DNA of 64,000 nucleotides, from assembly GCF_020687385.1 (NCBI RefSeq), contig NZ_JAJEQM010000005.1, forward strand, positions 62,001 to 126,000, written 5' to 3'. A program made the translations under genes and the position numbers. Positions 54,167 to 63,730 of this stretch are shown here, piece by piece; positions within the stretch are counted from its first letter, which is position 1; the number at the start of each line of letters is the position of its first letter. This DNA is from Hominilimicola fabiformis (GTDB lineage: Bacteria > Bacillota > Clostridia > UBA1381). The notes beneath the pieces were generated by a model. It saw nothing but the letters and a program-made list of their open reading frames with translations, had not been told where the DNA came from and did not search any database.

Positions 54167-55765
54167 ATGAGAAGGATAAAGGGTTTAGTGGCGGTGTTGC
54201 TTGCCGTATGTACAGTTTTTTCTGTAACAGGGTGCGATACCGTTGAAAGAATTAAAGAGAGAATATCACAGGAAACTGTTGATGAAGAAAAGGTTGCAGA
54301 TGAAAATAAGACGGAAGTATCAAACAGCATAAGCGTGGGATTGCTTGATTTTGATACGTTTAATCCGCTTTTGACAAAATCGGAAACGGTTAAAGAGTGT
54401 ATGGAATTTGTGTATGAACCGCTTTTTGAACTTAACGAAAAAATGCAGGCAGTACCGATTTTGGCTGAAAGCTATACTGTATCTCCCGATGGCAGAACGA
54501 TTGATATTACGCTTAAAAACAACATACAATGGCAGGACGGCTCAAATTTCAACGCGTATGATGTAAGCTATACATTTAAGCAAATACGTTCCGGTGTTAC
54601 TAATTACACATCTGTGTTTGCAAATATGGCGGATTATATGGCAACTGGCGACTATACGTTTCAGATTGTATTGAATTACGCAGTGCCGAATTTTGTGTCA
54701 CTTTTGACATTTCCGATAGTGAAATATCAAAGTGATATGAAAGGCAATGCGAATTATATACCGATGGGAACAGGTCCTTATAAGTATAATTCACAGTTAA
54801 GCACAGGCAAGCTGTTGTTTTCGGCATTTGACAATTATCACAACGGCAGAGCAAAAATCGACAGCCTTTATGCTTATACCGTACCCGACTTGCAGAAGTA
54901 TGAATCAATGTTTGAAGCAAGCGAAATTGACCTTATGACAGGCAGAACGGTAGACCTTTCGGAGTATACACCGAGAGGCAGTGCAAGAAATAATGAGTAT
55001 ATAACAAATCAAATGACTTTTATCGGGTATAATACGGCAAATCCGTTGCTTTCGGGCGTTGAAACAAGACAGGGTCTGTCGAATATTGTTGATAAGGACA
55101 GTATCGTAAATTCAACGATATATTCGCGCGGTAAGGCAAGCAATATTCCGATTAATCCGTCATCAATTTTCTATTATGACACAAGTACAAAATTTAAGCC
55201 TGATGAAATTTTGACAACACAGCATTTGGGCAATGATAAATGGGGCTTGGACAATGACGGAAAATATGTACGCCATGTCGGTGCGCAAAAACAGGTTTTG
55301 CAATTTGAAATTTTGACAAACAGTGACAGTGCGGAAAAGGTTAATATAGCAAACGAAGTGGCAGACAGTTATACAAGATTCGGTATTCCGACAACAGTTA
55401 CTGCACTTCCGTATGATGAATATATTGCAAGAATTAATGCGAAAAATTATGATATAATGATAGGTGAGATAGAAGTCAGTGCAAATAATGACTTGACTCC
55501 GCTTGTATCGTCGACAGATAATTATTTCTCGTATGCAAATCCCGACCTTGATATGCTTATCGGTCAGCTTGGAATGACGAATGACGAAGAACAGCAAAAG
55601 GCTTTATTCCGTCAGTATGGTGACATAATAGTGAATGATATGCCGTTTACTGTATTGTTTTTCAGAAAAGGCAATGTAATGTCAGGCTCAAAAATTAAAA
55701 GCGAAATTCTGCCGTCTGTTGACAGAATGTTCAGAAATATTGAAACTTGGAGTGTGACGGAATGA
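54167..55765 (+). CDS. Peptide/nickel-type ABC transporter substrate-binding lipoprotein
   Basis: 532 residues from ATG 54167, six bases after GGAG. A signal peptide with lipobox (VTGC, Cys at about 23) anchors it outside the membrane. The SBP_bac_5 fold follows: FDTFNPLLTKSETVKECMEFVYEPLFEL, PILAESYTVSPDGRTIDITLKNNIQWQDG, and SYTFKQIRSG. It would bind oligopeptides or similar ligands. No permease or ATPase gene is adjacent, so it either serves a transporter encoded elsewhere or acts as a sensor. It overlaps the next gene by 4 bases. Confidence 0.88.
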   Translation: MRRIKGLVAVLLAVCTVFSVTGCDTVERIKERISQETVDEEKVADENKTEVSNSISVGLLDFDTFNPLLTKSETVKECMEFVYEPLFELNEKMQAVPILAESYTVSPDGRTIDITLKNNIQWQDGSNFNAYDVSYTFKQIRSGVTNYTSVFANMADYMATGDYTFQIVLNYAVPNFVSLLTFPIVKYQSDMKGNANYIPMGTGPYKYNSQLSTGKLLFSAFDNYHNGRAKIDSLYAYTVPDLQKYESMFEASEIDLMTGRTVDLSEYTPRGSARNNEYITNQMTFIGYNTANPLLSGVETRQGLSNIVDKDSIVNSTIYSRGKASNIPINPSSIFYYDTSTKFKPDEILTTQHLGNDKWGLDNDGKYVRHVGAQKQVLQFEILTNSDSAEKVNIANEVADSYTRFGIPTTVTALPYDEYIARINAKNYDIMIGEIEVSANNDLTPLVSSTDNYFSYANPDLDMLIGQLGMTNDEEQQKALFRQYGDIIVNDMPFTVLFFRKGNVMSGSKIKSEILPSVDRMFRNIETWSVTE

Positions 55766-56985
55766 AAATAGTAGTAATCGGTGCCGGTGCGGCAGGACTT
55801 TTGGCGGCAGGAAAAGCCGCCGAAACGGCTGATGAAGTGGTAATAATCGAAAAGAACGATATAATCGGCAAAAAACTTCTCATAACAGGCAAGGGAAGAT
55901 GTAATATAACAAATTCAGCCGATATTGAGGATATGATAGGTCAATATCCGAGAAATGCGAAGTTTTTGTATTCGGCACTATATACGTTTACAAATGACGA
56001 TATAATACGAATTATTGAAGAAAACGGCGTTAAAACAAAAGTTGAAAGAGGCGGCAGGGTATTTCCTGTAAGCGATAAGTCGCAGGACGTTGTAAAGGCT
56101 CTTAAAAAGTACGCTTTCAAGCCGAATGTGTCGCTTGTACATGATACGGTAAAGTCACTTATAATCAGTGGCGGTACCGTAAAAGGCGTAAAGACGTCTA
56201 AAACGTCAATTACGGCGGACAGAGTGATAATATGTACCGGCGGTAAATCATATCCGAGAACAGGTTCTACGGGCGACGGATACAAATTCGCAAAACAAGC
56301 GGGACATACAATTATCGAGCCTAAAGCGTCGCTTATACCTGTTTTAACGGAAGAAAAGTTCGTTAAGGATATAATGGGCTTGTCGCTGAGAAACATTAAA
56401 ATAACGGCATTTAATCAGAAAAACCAAAAGGTGTATTCCGATTTCGGAGAAATGCTTTTTACGCATTTCGGAATTTCGGGGCCGGTAGTGCTTTCGATGT
56501 CGGCATATCTGAAAAATATCGGTAAGGAAAAATATAAAATAGAGATAGATTTAAAACCGGCTTTGACCGATGAACAGCTTAACGCAAGAGTGCTCAGAGA
56601 TTTTGAAAAATACAGTAAAAAGCACCTTGTAAACAGTCTTGACGATTTGCTTCCGAAAGCACTTATACCGATTGTAATATCACTCTCGGGAATAGAGCCG
56701 CATAAGGCAGTAAATGAAATTACGAGAGAAGAAAGAAACGGGCTTGTTCACGTTTTGAAACACTTTACACTTACCGCAGTCGGCGTACGGCCTGTCGAGG
56801 AGGCTATCGTAACAGCCGGCGGAGTTAAGGTAAGCGAAATAAATCCGTCCACAATGGAATCAAAACTTGTGAGCGGTTTGTATTTTGCCGGTGAAGTGAT
56901 TGACATAGACGGTTATACAGGCGGATATAATTTGCAGGCGGCATTTTCGACAGGCTATCTTGCAGGTATGAATGCAGCCGAATAG
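55762..56985 (+). CDS. HI0933/BaiN-family NAD(P)/FAD-dependent oxidoreductase
   Basis: 407 residues from ATG 55762 (ATGA overlap). The FAD-binding GxGxxG is in KIVVIGAGAAGLLAAGKAA; the family motif IIGKKLLITGKGRCNITN and the C-terminal GEVIDIDGYTGGYNLQAAFSTGYLAG are diagnostic of HI0933/YhiN-like flavoproteins. BaiN, a family member in a bile-acid-converting Clostridium, is one characterised relative, but that activity should not be assumed. In Clostridia the gene commonly precedes cmk-plsC-ispH, as here. Confidence 0.9.
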   Translation: MKIVVIGAGAAGLLAAGKAAETADEVVIIEKNDIIGKKLLITGKGRCNITNSADIEDMIGQYPRNAKFLYSALYTFTNDDIIRIIEENGVKTKVERGGRVFPVSDKSQDVVKALKKYAFKPNVSLVHDTVKSLIISGGTVKGVKTSKTSITADRVIICTGGKSYPRTGSTGDGYKFAKQAGHTIIEPKASLIPVLTEEKFVKDIMGLSLRNIKITAFNQKNQKVYSDFGEMLFTHFGISGPVVLSMSAYLKNIGKEKYKIEIDLKPALTDEQLNARVLRDFEKYSKKHLVNSLDDLLPKALIPIVISLSGIEPHKAVNEITREERNGLVHVLKHFTLTAVGVRPVEEAIVTAGGVKVSEINPSTMESKLVSGLYFAGEVIDIDGYTGGYNLQAAFSTGYLAGMNAAE

Positions 56986-57002
56986 CATAGAAAGGAACAG
57001 TT

Positions 57003-57419
57003 GTGGATATGGAAGTTGGCAGCAGAGAGGTTTGTAAGGCGGCTATACAAATTGCGCTTACAGATTCAAGAGAAGAAGAAATTGAGATGAAAGCAAAAAA
57101 TAAGGAAAACGGTATTCTTTCCGTTGCAGTCGATTTCGGCAGTGATTTCGGCAGTGCGGTACCGAAAGTGCTTGAAAGAGCGGTTGTTGCGGCGAAACGT
57201 GAAAATGTTATATCTTCAACCCATGCGGAAGAAGGTGCGGTTGCCGGTGCGGCACATGAGGCGATTCAGCAGATTGTCGATAAGTGCGTCGGACTTAATC
57301 TCGGCGGTAAAATCGGTATTGCAAGATACGGTTCACATATCGGTGTATGCGTATTTTTTGCTATCGGTTTATTGAATCTTAACGATGTCGCAATCGGTAT
57401 GGGACACAGAGTAGTGTAA
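57003..57419 (+). CDS. HutP-family RNA-binding regulatory protein
   Basis: 138 residues with a GTG start seven bases after AAAGGA (ATG two codons later is possible). Sequence blocks VGSREVCKAAIQIALTDSREEE, VERAVVAAKRE-type (LERAVVAAKRENVI), HAEEGAVAGAAHEAIQQI, GLNLGGKIGIARYGSHIGV and FFAIGLLNLNDVAIGMGHRVV match the clostridial HutP family as I know it. B. subtilis HutP, with histidine and Mg2+, binds RNA and prevents termination ahead of histidine-utilisation genes. No hut gene is in the window, and the operon partner is aroH, so the targets here are unknown. Confidence 0.82.
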   Translation: MDMEVGSREVCKAAIQIALTDSREEEIEMKAKNKENGILSVAVDFGSDFGSAVPKVLERAVVAAKRENVISSTHAEEGAVAGAAHEAIQQIVDKCVGLNLGGKIGIARYGSHIGVCVFFAIGLLNLNDVAIGMGHRVV

Positions 57420-57437
57420 TCAAAGGAGAATGGTAGT

Positions 57438-57797
57438 ATGGTAAGAGCAATAAGAGGAGCAACAACGGTTGAAAATAATGACAGAGAAGAAATTATAGAG
57501 GCGACAAAGGAAATGCTTGAAACTATAATTTCGGAAAACAATATAAAAACAGAAGATATGGTGTCTGTCATTTTTACGGTAACACCCGATCTTGACAAAG
57601 TTTTCCCGGCTGTTGCGGCAAGAAAAATGGGGATAGTTGATGTACCATTGCTTGATATGAGCGAGCCGGAAATTGACGGTGCATTAAAGAAGTGTATAAG
57701 AATTTTAATGCACATAAATTCCGATAAACAAAATAAAGATATGGTACACGCATATTTAAGGGGTGCAACGGTGTTGCGTCCCGATTTGGTAAAATAA
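57438..57797 (+). CDS. aroH: Chorismate mutase, AroH type
   Basis: 119 residues, the normal length of the monofunctional AroH class: MVRAIRGATTVENNDREEIIEAT, the conserved Arg and Glu (Arg7-like, Glu78-like in VPLLDMSEPEIDG), and YLRGATVLRPDL at the C-terminus. It converts chorismate to prephenate for Phe and Tyr. It starts 18 bases after the HutP-family stop with AAAGGAG upstream, and cmk follows 17 bases on. No other aromatic-pathway gene is adjacent. Confidence 0.95.
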   Translation: MVRAIRGATTVENNDREEIIEATKEMLETIISENNIKTEDMVSVIFTVTPDLDKVFPAVAARKMGIVDVPLLDMSEPEIDGALKKCIRILMHINSDKQNKDMVHAYLRGATVLRPDLVK

Positions 57798-57814
57798 ATC
57801 TAAAGGAGAACAAA

Positions 57815-58492
57815 ATGAAATATATTTCAGTTGCGGTGGACGGACCGGCAGGAGCAGGTAAAAGCTCCGTTTCAAAGGCTGTTGCCAAAAGTCTTGGCTA
57901 TACATACATAGATACGGGTGCAATGTATCGTGCGGTTGCACTTTTTGCTATTAACAACGGAATAGACGCGAAAAATGAAACAGAAAAACTGGTAAGCCGT
58001 CTTAACGAAGTGGAAATCGACATAAAATATACAGATGAGGGACAGCAGATTTATTTATTAGGCGAGAATGTTTCAAAGCGTATCAGAGAAGAAGACGTTT
58101 CTGTAGGTGCGTCAAATGTTGCGGTAATTCCCGAAGTCAGAAAAAAACTTGTTGAACTTCAAAGAAAAATGGCTGAAAGTGCAAATGTTATAATGGACGG
58201 TCGTGACATATGCTCATATGTACTTCCGAATGCGGACGTTAAGATTTTTCTTACCGCATCGGCTGAATCAAGAGCGAAAAGAAGATATGACGAACTTTGC
58301 GAAAAAGGTATTGAATGTGATTTTGAGAAAATTAAAGCCGATATGGAATATCGTGACAAGAACGATTCTCAAAGAGCCGTTGCGCCTTTGAAAAAAGCTG
58401 ATGACGCAATATTGATTGATACGACAGAATATGATTTTGACGGCGCGGTTAAGCTTGTAAAAGACTTAATTCTTGAAAAAACGGAGGGCTGA
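57815..58492 (+). CDS. cmk: Cytidylate kinase
   Basis: 225 residues. P-loop DGPAGAGKSSVSKAVAK, the GYTYIDTGAMYRAVALFA motif, and DGRDICSYVLPNADVKIFLTAS with RRYDELCEKG. It phosphorylates CMP and dCMP. TAAAGGAGAA precedes the ATG. cmk-plsC-ispH-rpsA is a typical clostridial order. Confidence 0.96.
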   Translation: MKYISVAVDGPAGAGKSSVSKAVAKSLGYTYIDTGAMYRAVALFAINNGIDAKNETEKLVSRLNEVEIDIKYTDEGQQIYLLGENVSKRIREEDVSVGASNVAVIPEVRKKLVELQRKMAESANVIMDGRDICSYVLPNADVKIFLTASAESRAKRRYDELCEKGIECDFEKIKADMEYRDKNDSQRAVAPLKKADDAILIDTTEYDFDGAVKLVKDLILEKTEG

Positions 58493-58495
58493 AAT

Positions 58496-59104
58496 ATGCT
58501 ATATAAATTTTTAAGCGGTTTAGCAAAAGGCGTTACACACTGTATTTTCAGAGTAAAAGTAGTGGGCAAGGAAAATGTTCCGAAAGACGGCGGTATGATA
58601 CTTGCCGTAAACCATAAAAGTAATTGGGATCCGATTTTTGCAGGGGCATATTGTCCGCGTCCGCTAAGATTTATGGCAAAAGCCGACTTGTTTAAAAATA
58701 AGCTTTTCGGCGGACTTATAAAAAAACTCGGTGCGTTTCCGATACAGCGCGGCAGAGGCGATATAGGTGCTATAAAAGGTGCGTTTTCAATATTAAAAAA
58801 TAATGACGCAATGCTTATTTTTCCTGAAGGTCACAGAATAAAAAACGGCAAGAGAGTAAAGGCTAAATTGGGTGTTTCGATGATTGCCGTGTATGCCAAA
58901 GTGCCTGTCATTCCGCTTTGCATAAGCGGTGAATACAAGCCTTTTCACAAGGTCACAGTAACATTCGGTAAACCTATTACGTTTGAAGAATATTATGGCA
59001 AAAAGCCTGATAATGAAACTTTGCAGACACTTGCCGATGAAGTTATGCAGACAATTTATTCGTTTGACAATACAGATATTAAGAAAATCGGAGAACAAAA
59101 ATGA
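58496..59104 (+). CDS. plsC: 1-acyl-sn-glycerol-3-phosphate acyltransferase
   Basis: 202 residues. The acyltransferase motif I is NHKSNWDP (HxxxxD: the His-Lys-Ser-Asn-Trp-Asp run), motif III is FPEGHRIKNGK, and VPVIPLCISG is motif IV. A short hydrophobic N-terminus attaches it to the inner membrane. It makes phosphatidic acid from lysophosphatidic acid. GGAGGG upstream; the stop overlaps the next ATG (ATGA). Confidence 0.95.
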   Translation: MLYKFLSGLAKGVTHCIFRVKVVGKENVPKDGGMILAVNHKSNWDPIFAGAYCPRPLRFMAKADLFKNKLFGGLIKKLGAFPIQRGRGDIGAIKGAFSILKNNDAMLIFPEGHRIKNGKRVKAKLGVSMIAVYAKVPVIPLCISGEYKPFHKVTVTFGKPITFEEYYGKKPDNETLQTLADEVMQTIYSFDNTDIKKIGEQK

Positions 59105-61122
59105 TTAATGTTGCAAAAACGGCAGGATTCTGCTACGGTGTAAAAAGAGCGGTGGACGATGTTTATAAAGAAATCGAAAACGGTAAAAAAATCGCAACGC
59201 TCGGACCGCTTATTCATAATAGGCAGGTAATCGAAGATTTGGCGAGCAAGGGCGTGTATGCGTATGACAGTATAGAGGATATTCCGAGTGACCATACGGT
59301 TGTTATAAGGGCACACGGAGTGCCGAAAGCTGTTTATGACAAGATGAACGGTCGTGAGTATATTGACCTTACCTGTCCTTTTGTGGCAAAGATACATAAA
59401 ATTGTATCGAAACATCACAAAGAGGGGTATCAAATTATTATTGTCGGCGATAAAAACCATCCGGAAGTTATTGGAATAAATGGCTGGTGCGATAACAAAG
59501 CTGTCATAATTAACGACGTGAAAAGTGAAATTGACGGTAATTTAGCCTCAAAAGACATATGTATTGTAGCACAAACCACAATTAATAGAGATTTTTTTGG
59601 TGAAATCGTACAAAATGTAAAAAAAACTTGCAAAAGTACCCTAGTTTTTGATACAATATGTAGTGCGACGAAGGATAGGCAAAAAGAGGCAGACGAACTT
59701 TCGAGAAATTCGGACATGATGATTGTAATCGGGGGAAAGGAAAGCTCAAATACAAGAAAGCTGTTTGAAATATCAAAGCGAAACTGTAAACACACCTATC
59801 ACATCGAAACTTTTGAGGATTTACCTCAAGAAAAAACATATAATAAAATAGGTATTACTGCAGGAGCGTCTACACCCGGCAGTATTATCGAGGAGGTAGT
59901 AAAGGCTATGAGTGAAAATTTAAAAAATGAGGAGAACTTTGCAGAACTGTTTGCACAGTATGAAAGTAAAACTCTTAATAACGGGGACATTGTAGAGGGA
60001 ACAGTTGTAGAAGTTCGCAATAATGAGGTCATCGTTGATTTGGGTGGCTTTAAGTATAACGGACAATTAGCAGCTGATCAGCTTACTGATGACCCTGCAC
60101 TTAAGCCGTCTGATGTAGTAAAAGAAGGCGATACAATCAAGGTTTACGTTGTAGGCGTAAACGATGCTGAGGGTAAAGTAGTTCTATCAAGAAAGAAATT
60201 GGTAGCTATGGAAAGCTGGAACAAAATCAAAGAAGCTTATGAATCAGGCGAGACTTTGGAAGGAAAGATTATAAAGGCTGTTAAGGGCGGTGTTATTGCA
60301 CTTACAGACGGTTCTCAGGTATTTATCCCTGCACGTCAGGCATCCGGAAGATTTGTACAGGACCTTCAAAGCCTTGTAGGAACAACTGTAAACTATAAGA
60401 TAATCGAAATCGACGAAAGAAGAAGACGTGTTATCGGTTCAGTCAGAGTTATTCTTGAGGCTGCAAGAAAAGAAAAAGAAGAAAAGTTCTGGGCAGAGGC
60501 TGAAGTTGGCAAGAAGTATCAAGGTACTGTTAAGTCACTGACATCATTCGGTGCATTCGTTGACATCGGCGGTGTTGACGGTCTTGTTCACATCAGTGAA
60601 CTTTCATGGAATAAAATCAAGCACCCTTCAGAAGTTGTTAAAGAGGGTGACGTTCTTGATGTTTACATTAAGGACCTTAACAGAGAAACAAAGAAGATTT
60701 CTCTTGGATTTAAGAAGATTGAGGACAATCCTTGGACAATTGCTCAATCAAAGATTAATGTAGGTGACGTTGTTAAGTGTAAAATAGTTCGTATGATGCC
60801 ATTCGGCGCATTCGCTGAAATTATGCCTAACGTAGACGGTCTTATCCACATTTCTCAAATTGCTGACAGAAGAATCGGCAAGCCGGAAGATGTTCTTACA
60901 ATCGGTGAAGAAGTTGAGGCTAAGGTTACAGATCTTAACTGGGACGAAAAGAAGATCAGTCTTTCAATCCGTGCTCTAATTCCTACACCTGAAAAGGAAG
61001 AAGAAGTTAAGGAAGAAGAAGCTCCTGTAGAAGACCATAATGCTGAAACACTTGTTTATTCAACAGACCCTGAGGTAGAAGTTGAAGATGCAATCGAAGT
61101 TGAGGCTGACGACGCTGAATAA
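59101..61122 (+). CDS. ispH-rpsA: Fused HMBPP reductase (IspH) and ribosomal protein S1
   Basis: 673 residues. Residues 1 to about 283 are IspH, the last MEP-pathway enzyme: the [4Fe-4S] cysteines are in TAGFCYGVKRAV (Cys11), DLTCPFVAKIHK and DTICSATKDRQ. From about 300 on, four S1 RNA-binding repeats follow (NGDIVEGTVVEVRNNEVIVDLGG; LEGKIIKAVKGGVIAL; KYQGTVKSLTSFGAFVDIGGVDGLVHISELSW; VVKCKIVRMMPFGAFAEIMPNVDGLIHISQI), then an acidic tail. This fusion is known in Clostridia. One reading frame with no stop or shift at the junction. Confidence 0.96.
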   Translation: MINVAKTAGFCYGVKRAVDDVYKEIENGKKIATLGPLIHNRQVIEDLASKGVYAYDSIEDIPSDHTVVIRAHGVPKAVYDKMNGREYIDLTCPFVAKIHKIVSKHHKEGYQIIIVGDKNHPEVIGINGWCDNKAVIINDVKSEIDGNLASKDICIVAQTTINRDFFGEIVQNVKKTCKSTLVFDTICSATKDRQKEADELSRNSDMMIVIGGKESSNTRKLFEISKRNCKHTYHIETFEDLPQEKTYNKIGITAGASTPGSIIEEVVKAMSENLKNEENFAELFAQYESKTLNNGDIVEGTVVEVRNNEVIVDLGGFKYNGQLAADQLTDDPALKPSDVVKEGDTIKVYVVGVNDAEGKVVLSRKKLVAMESWNKIKEAYESGETLEGKIIKAVKGGVIALTDGSQVFIPARQASGRFVQDLQSLVGTTVNYKIIEIDERRRRVIGSVRVILEAARKEKEEKFWAEAEVGKKYQGTVKSLTSFGAFVDIGGVDGLVHISELSWNKIKHPSEVVKEGDVLDVYIKDLNRETKKISLGFKKIEDNPWTIAQSKINVGDVVKCKIVRMMPFGAFAEIMPNVDGLIHISQIADRRIGKPEDVLTIGEEVEAKVTDLNWDEKKISLSIRALIPTPEKEEEVKEEEAPVEDHNAETLVYSTDPEVEVEDAIEVEADDAE

Positions 61123-61133
61123 TTCAGAATATT

Positions 61134-61167
61134 AAAAGGGTATTGCAATGCAATATCCTTTTTTTTA
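61134..61167 (+). terminator. Intrinsic terminator after ispH-rpsA
   Basis: AAAGGGTATTGC, 3-nt loop AAT, GCAATATCCTTT with one wobble, then a T-tract. Confidence 0.92.
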
Positions 61168-61197
61168 TGCTTGGTTTTACTTTAATATCCCATTTCC

Positions 61198-61226
61198 TTG
61201 ATTTTTGGACGCATTTGTGATACAAT
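61198..61226 (+). promoter_or_regulatory. Promoter of murD
   Basis: TTGATT at 61198-61203, 17 bases, TACAAT at 61221-61226, about 100 bases before murD. Confidence 0.7.
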
Positions 61227-61326
61227 AGAAAAAATAATTGGTATATTTTCTGATATATGCAGTTAAGTTTAGTCAGAAAATTCGGAGTAATATGATAAAA
61301 TAAGAATTTCGGAGGAATAATTTAGT

Positions 61327-62700
61327 ATGAACAAATTAGATGAATTCAAGTATAATGTTGCCGGAAAGAATATAACTGTAATCGGAATCGGCATATCAAA
61401 TTTGCCGCTTATAAAATATCTTGTGTCACTCGGTGCGAATGTAACGGCTTGTGACAGAAGAAGTGCAGAAGATTTGGGGGAGAATTATACCGAACTTGAG
61501 AAGTTGGGCGTAAAGTTCAATCTTGGTGACGGTTATCTTAACAATCTTTCTGGCGATATGATATTTAAAACTCCGGGAATGAGATATGACGTACCTGAAC
61601 TTTTAAAAGCTAAGGAAAACGGAAGTATCGTAACAAGTGAAATGGAAGTGTTTTTTGAAGTGTGTCCGTCACATATAATTGCCGTTACAGGCAGTGACGG
61701 TAAGACAACAACAACGACGCTTATCCATAAAATGATGACTGATGCAGGCTATAAAACATGGCTCGGCGGAAATATCGGAAATCCGCTTTTGACTGATACC
61801 GAAAAAATGAAAGAAAACGACTGGGTAATTCTTGAACTTTCTTCATTCCAACTTCATACAATGAGAAAATCACCTGAAATTGCGGTTATCACAAACATAA
61901 GTCCGAACCACCTTGATATGCACAAAGATTACAAGGAATATATCGACGCAAAGAAAAATATAATGCTTTATCAGAATGAAGGCGATACGCTTATCGTAAA
62001 TGCAGATAATCAAGTTACGGCAGATATAGGCAAGAGTGCAAACGGTGCGGTTAAGTATTTCTCAAGAAACGGTATGGCTGATGTATATCTTGACGGAAAT
62101 ATTATAAAAAGAGGTATAGTAGAAATACTTAATATCAAGGACATTAAAATACCGGGTATGCACAATGTCGAAAATTATATGGCTGCTATTGCCGCAGTAA
62201 GCGGTTTGGTGAGCAAGGAAGTTATAGTAAACGTTGCAAAAACTTTCGGCGGTGTGGAACACAGAATTGAGCTTGTAAGAACACTTGACGGAGTTAAGTA
62301 TTATAACAGCTCAATAGATTCAAGCCCTAACAGAACGATAAACACTCTAAGAGTATTTCCTAATAAGGTTATAATAATAGCCGGCGGTAAGGATAAGGGT
62401 ATTCCTTATGACGAAATAGGACCTGCACTTGCCGAACACGTTAAGGTGCTTATATTAATCGGTGCAACATCGGATAAAATTCAAGAGGCGCTTGACGCTG
62501 AAATAAATAAGACCGGAAACGGTAAAGATATAGAGGTAATTCGTGCAACGTCTTATGAGGATGCAGTTAATACAGCAAGAAGTAAGGCACATGACGGTGA
62601 CGTTGTTCTTCTGTCACCGGCAAGCACAAGTTTTGATATGTTCAGAAACTTTGAAGAAAGAGGAAATCTATTTAAGAAAATAGTAAACGAGTTGAATTAA
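61327..62700 (+). CDS. murD: UDP-N-acetylmuramoyl-L-alanine-D-glutamate ligase
   Basis: 457 residues. The UDP-binding N-domain (NITVIGIGISNLPLIKYLVSLGANVTACD), ATP-grip AVTGSDGKTTTTTLIHKM, the central NISPNHLDMHKDYKEYIDAKKNI with the carbamylated-Lys region, and HRIELVRTLDGVKYYNSSIDSSPNRTINTL with KDKGIPYDE. It adds D-Glu to the peptidoglycan precursor in the cytoplasm. It is not in an mra/dcw cluster here, but heads a unit with M42 peptidases. GGAGGAAT upstream. Confidence 0.95.
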   Translation: MNKLDEFKYNVAGKNITVIGIGISNLPLIKYLVSLGANVTACDRRSAEDLGENYTELEKLGVKFNLGDGYLNNLSGDMIFKTPGMRYDVPELLKAKENGSIVTSEMEVFFEVCPSHIIAVTGSDGKTTTTTLIHKMMTDAGYKTWLGGNIGNPLLTDTEKMKENDWVILELSSFQLHTMRKSPEIAVITNISPNHLDMHKDYKEYIDAKKNIMLYQNEGDTLIVNADNQVTADIGKSANGAVKYFSRNGMADVYLDGNIIKRGIVEILNIKDIKIPGMHNVENYMAAIAAVSGLVSKEVIVNVAKTFGGVEHRIELVRTLDGVKYYNSSIDSSPNRTINTLRVFPNKVIIIAGGKDKGIPYDEIGPALAEHVKVLILIGATSDKIQEALDAEINKTGNGKDIEVIRATSYEDAVNTARSKAHDGDVVLLSPASTSFDMFRNFEERGNLFKKIVNELN

Positions 62701-62701
62701 T

Positions 62702-63730
62702 ATGAGAAAACTTATAAGAAAATTAAGTGATATGCGTGGTATATCGGGATTTGAATATCGTTTGACAGACCAAATTGCCGATATGTTTAAAAAGTATTGT
62801 GATGATGTAAAAATCGATTCTTTAGGCAGTGTGATTGCGGTAAAACGCAGTAATAAACCTAACGCACCTAAATTGATGATTGAGGCACATTGTGACGAAA
62901 TAGGATTGATTGTCACATCAATTACGGATGAGGGATATTTGACATTCGCGAATGTCGGCGGTGTTGACGAAAGAACACTTCCGTCAACCGAAGTGACTGT
63001 ACACGGCAAAGAAGATTTGTGGGGAGTAATAGGTATAAAGCCGAATTACTTACTGGAGCAAGGAAAGACAGCCAAATTAAAAGAATTGGCGGTTGATACA
63101 GGCTTGAGTGCTGAAAAAGTTAAAGAACTTGTAGCAGTCGGTGACAGTATAACTCTTGCACAGTCTGTAGGCAGACTCGGCAAAAAGCAATTCAGCGGTA
63201 AATCGCTTGACGACAGAGCAAGCGTTGCGGCTATAATGCGTGTTATGAAAAATATCAAAGATTTGGATATTGACATTGATGTGTATGCCGTTGCGGCAGT
63301 ACAGGAGGAAGTCGGCTGCAGAGGTGGTAAAACCACTGCATACGGCATTAATCCGGATATGGCGGTTGCGATTGATGTGTGTCACGGTATAACGCCTGAC
63401 AATTCGGATAATGCGTTTGAAGTCGGAACGGGTACTGTTCTTTCGGTAGGTCCTAATCTCCACCCAAAACTTACTGATGAACTTTTTGCGGTATCAAAAC
63501 GTCACGGAATAAAGGTAAGTACGGACGTTGACGGCGGTAATACAGGTACGGACGCTTGGGAGATACAAGTTGCGTGTGACGGTGTGCCGACGGCACTTAT
63601 ATCAATACCGCTTAAATATATGCACACATCGGTTGAAACTTTGGCGGTTTCAGATGTTAAAGCGACAGTTAATCTGCTGACTGAATTTATAAAAGAACAG
63701 AGGGGAGAATTACAATGGCTGAACTTCTGA
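62702..63730 (+). CDS. M42-family metallo-aminopeptidase
   Basis: 342 residues, starting 1 base after murD. The dinuclear metal site is complete: His63 and Asp65 in EAHCDEIG, Asp170/171 in LDDRASVAAIM, Glu202-203 in QEEVGCRGG, the acidic residue in VAIDVCHG, and the last His in KYMHTSVE. Such enzymes are large tetrahedral cytosolic aminopeptidases, often called cellulase M or glutamyl aminopeptidase. It overlaps a second M42 gene. Clostridia often carry two or three in a row. Confidence 0.93.
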   Translation: MRKLIRKLSDMRGISGFEYRLTDQIADMFKKYCDDVKIDSLGSVIAVKRSNKPNAPKLMIEAHCDEIGLIVTSITDEGYLTFANVGGVDERTLPSTEVTVHGKEDLWGVIGIKPNYLLEQGKTAKLKELAVDTGLSAEKVKELVAVGDSITLAQSVGRLGKKQFSGKSLDDRASVAAIMRVMKNIKDLDIDIDVYAVAAVQEEVGCRGGKTTAYGINPDMAVAIDVCHGITPDNSDNAFEVGTGTVLSVGPNLHPKLTDELFAVSKRHGIKVSTDVDGGNTGTDAWEIQVACDGVPTALISIPLKYMHTSVETLAVSDVKATVNLLTEFIKEQRGELQWLNF

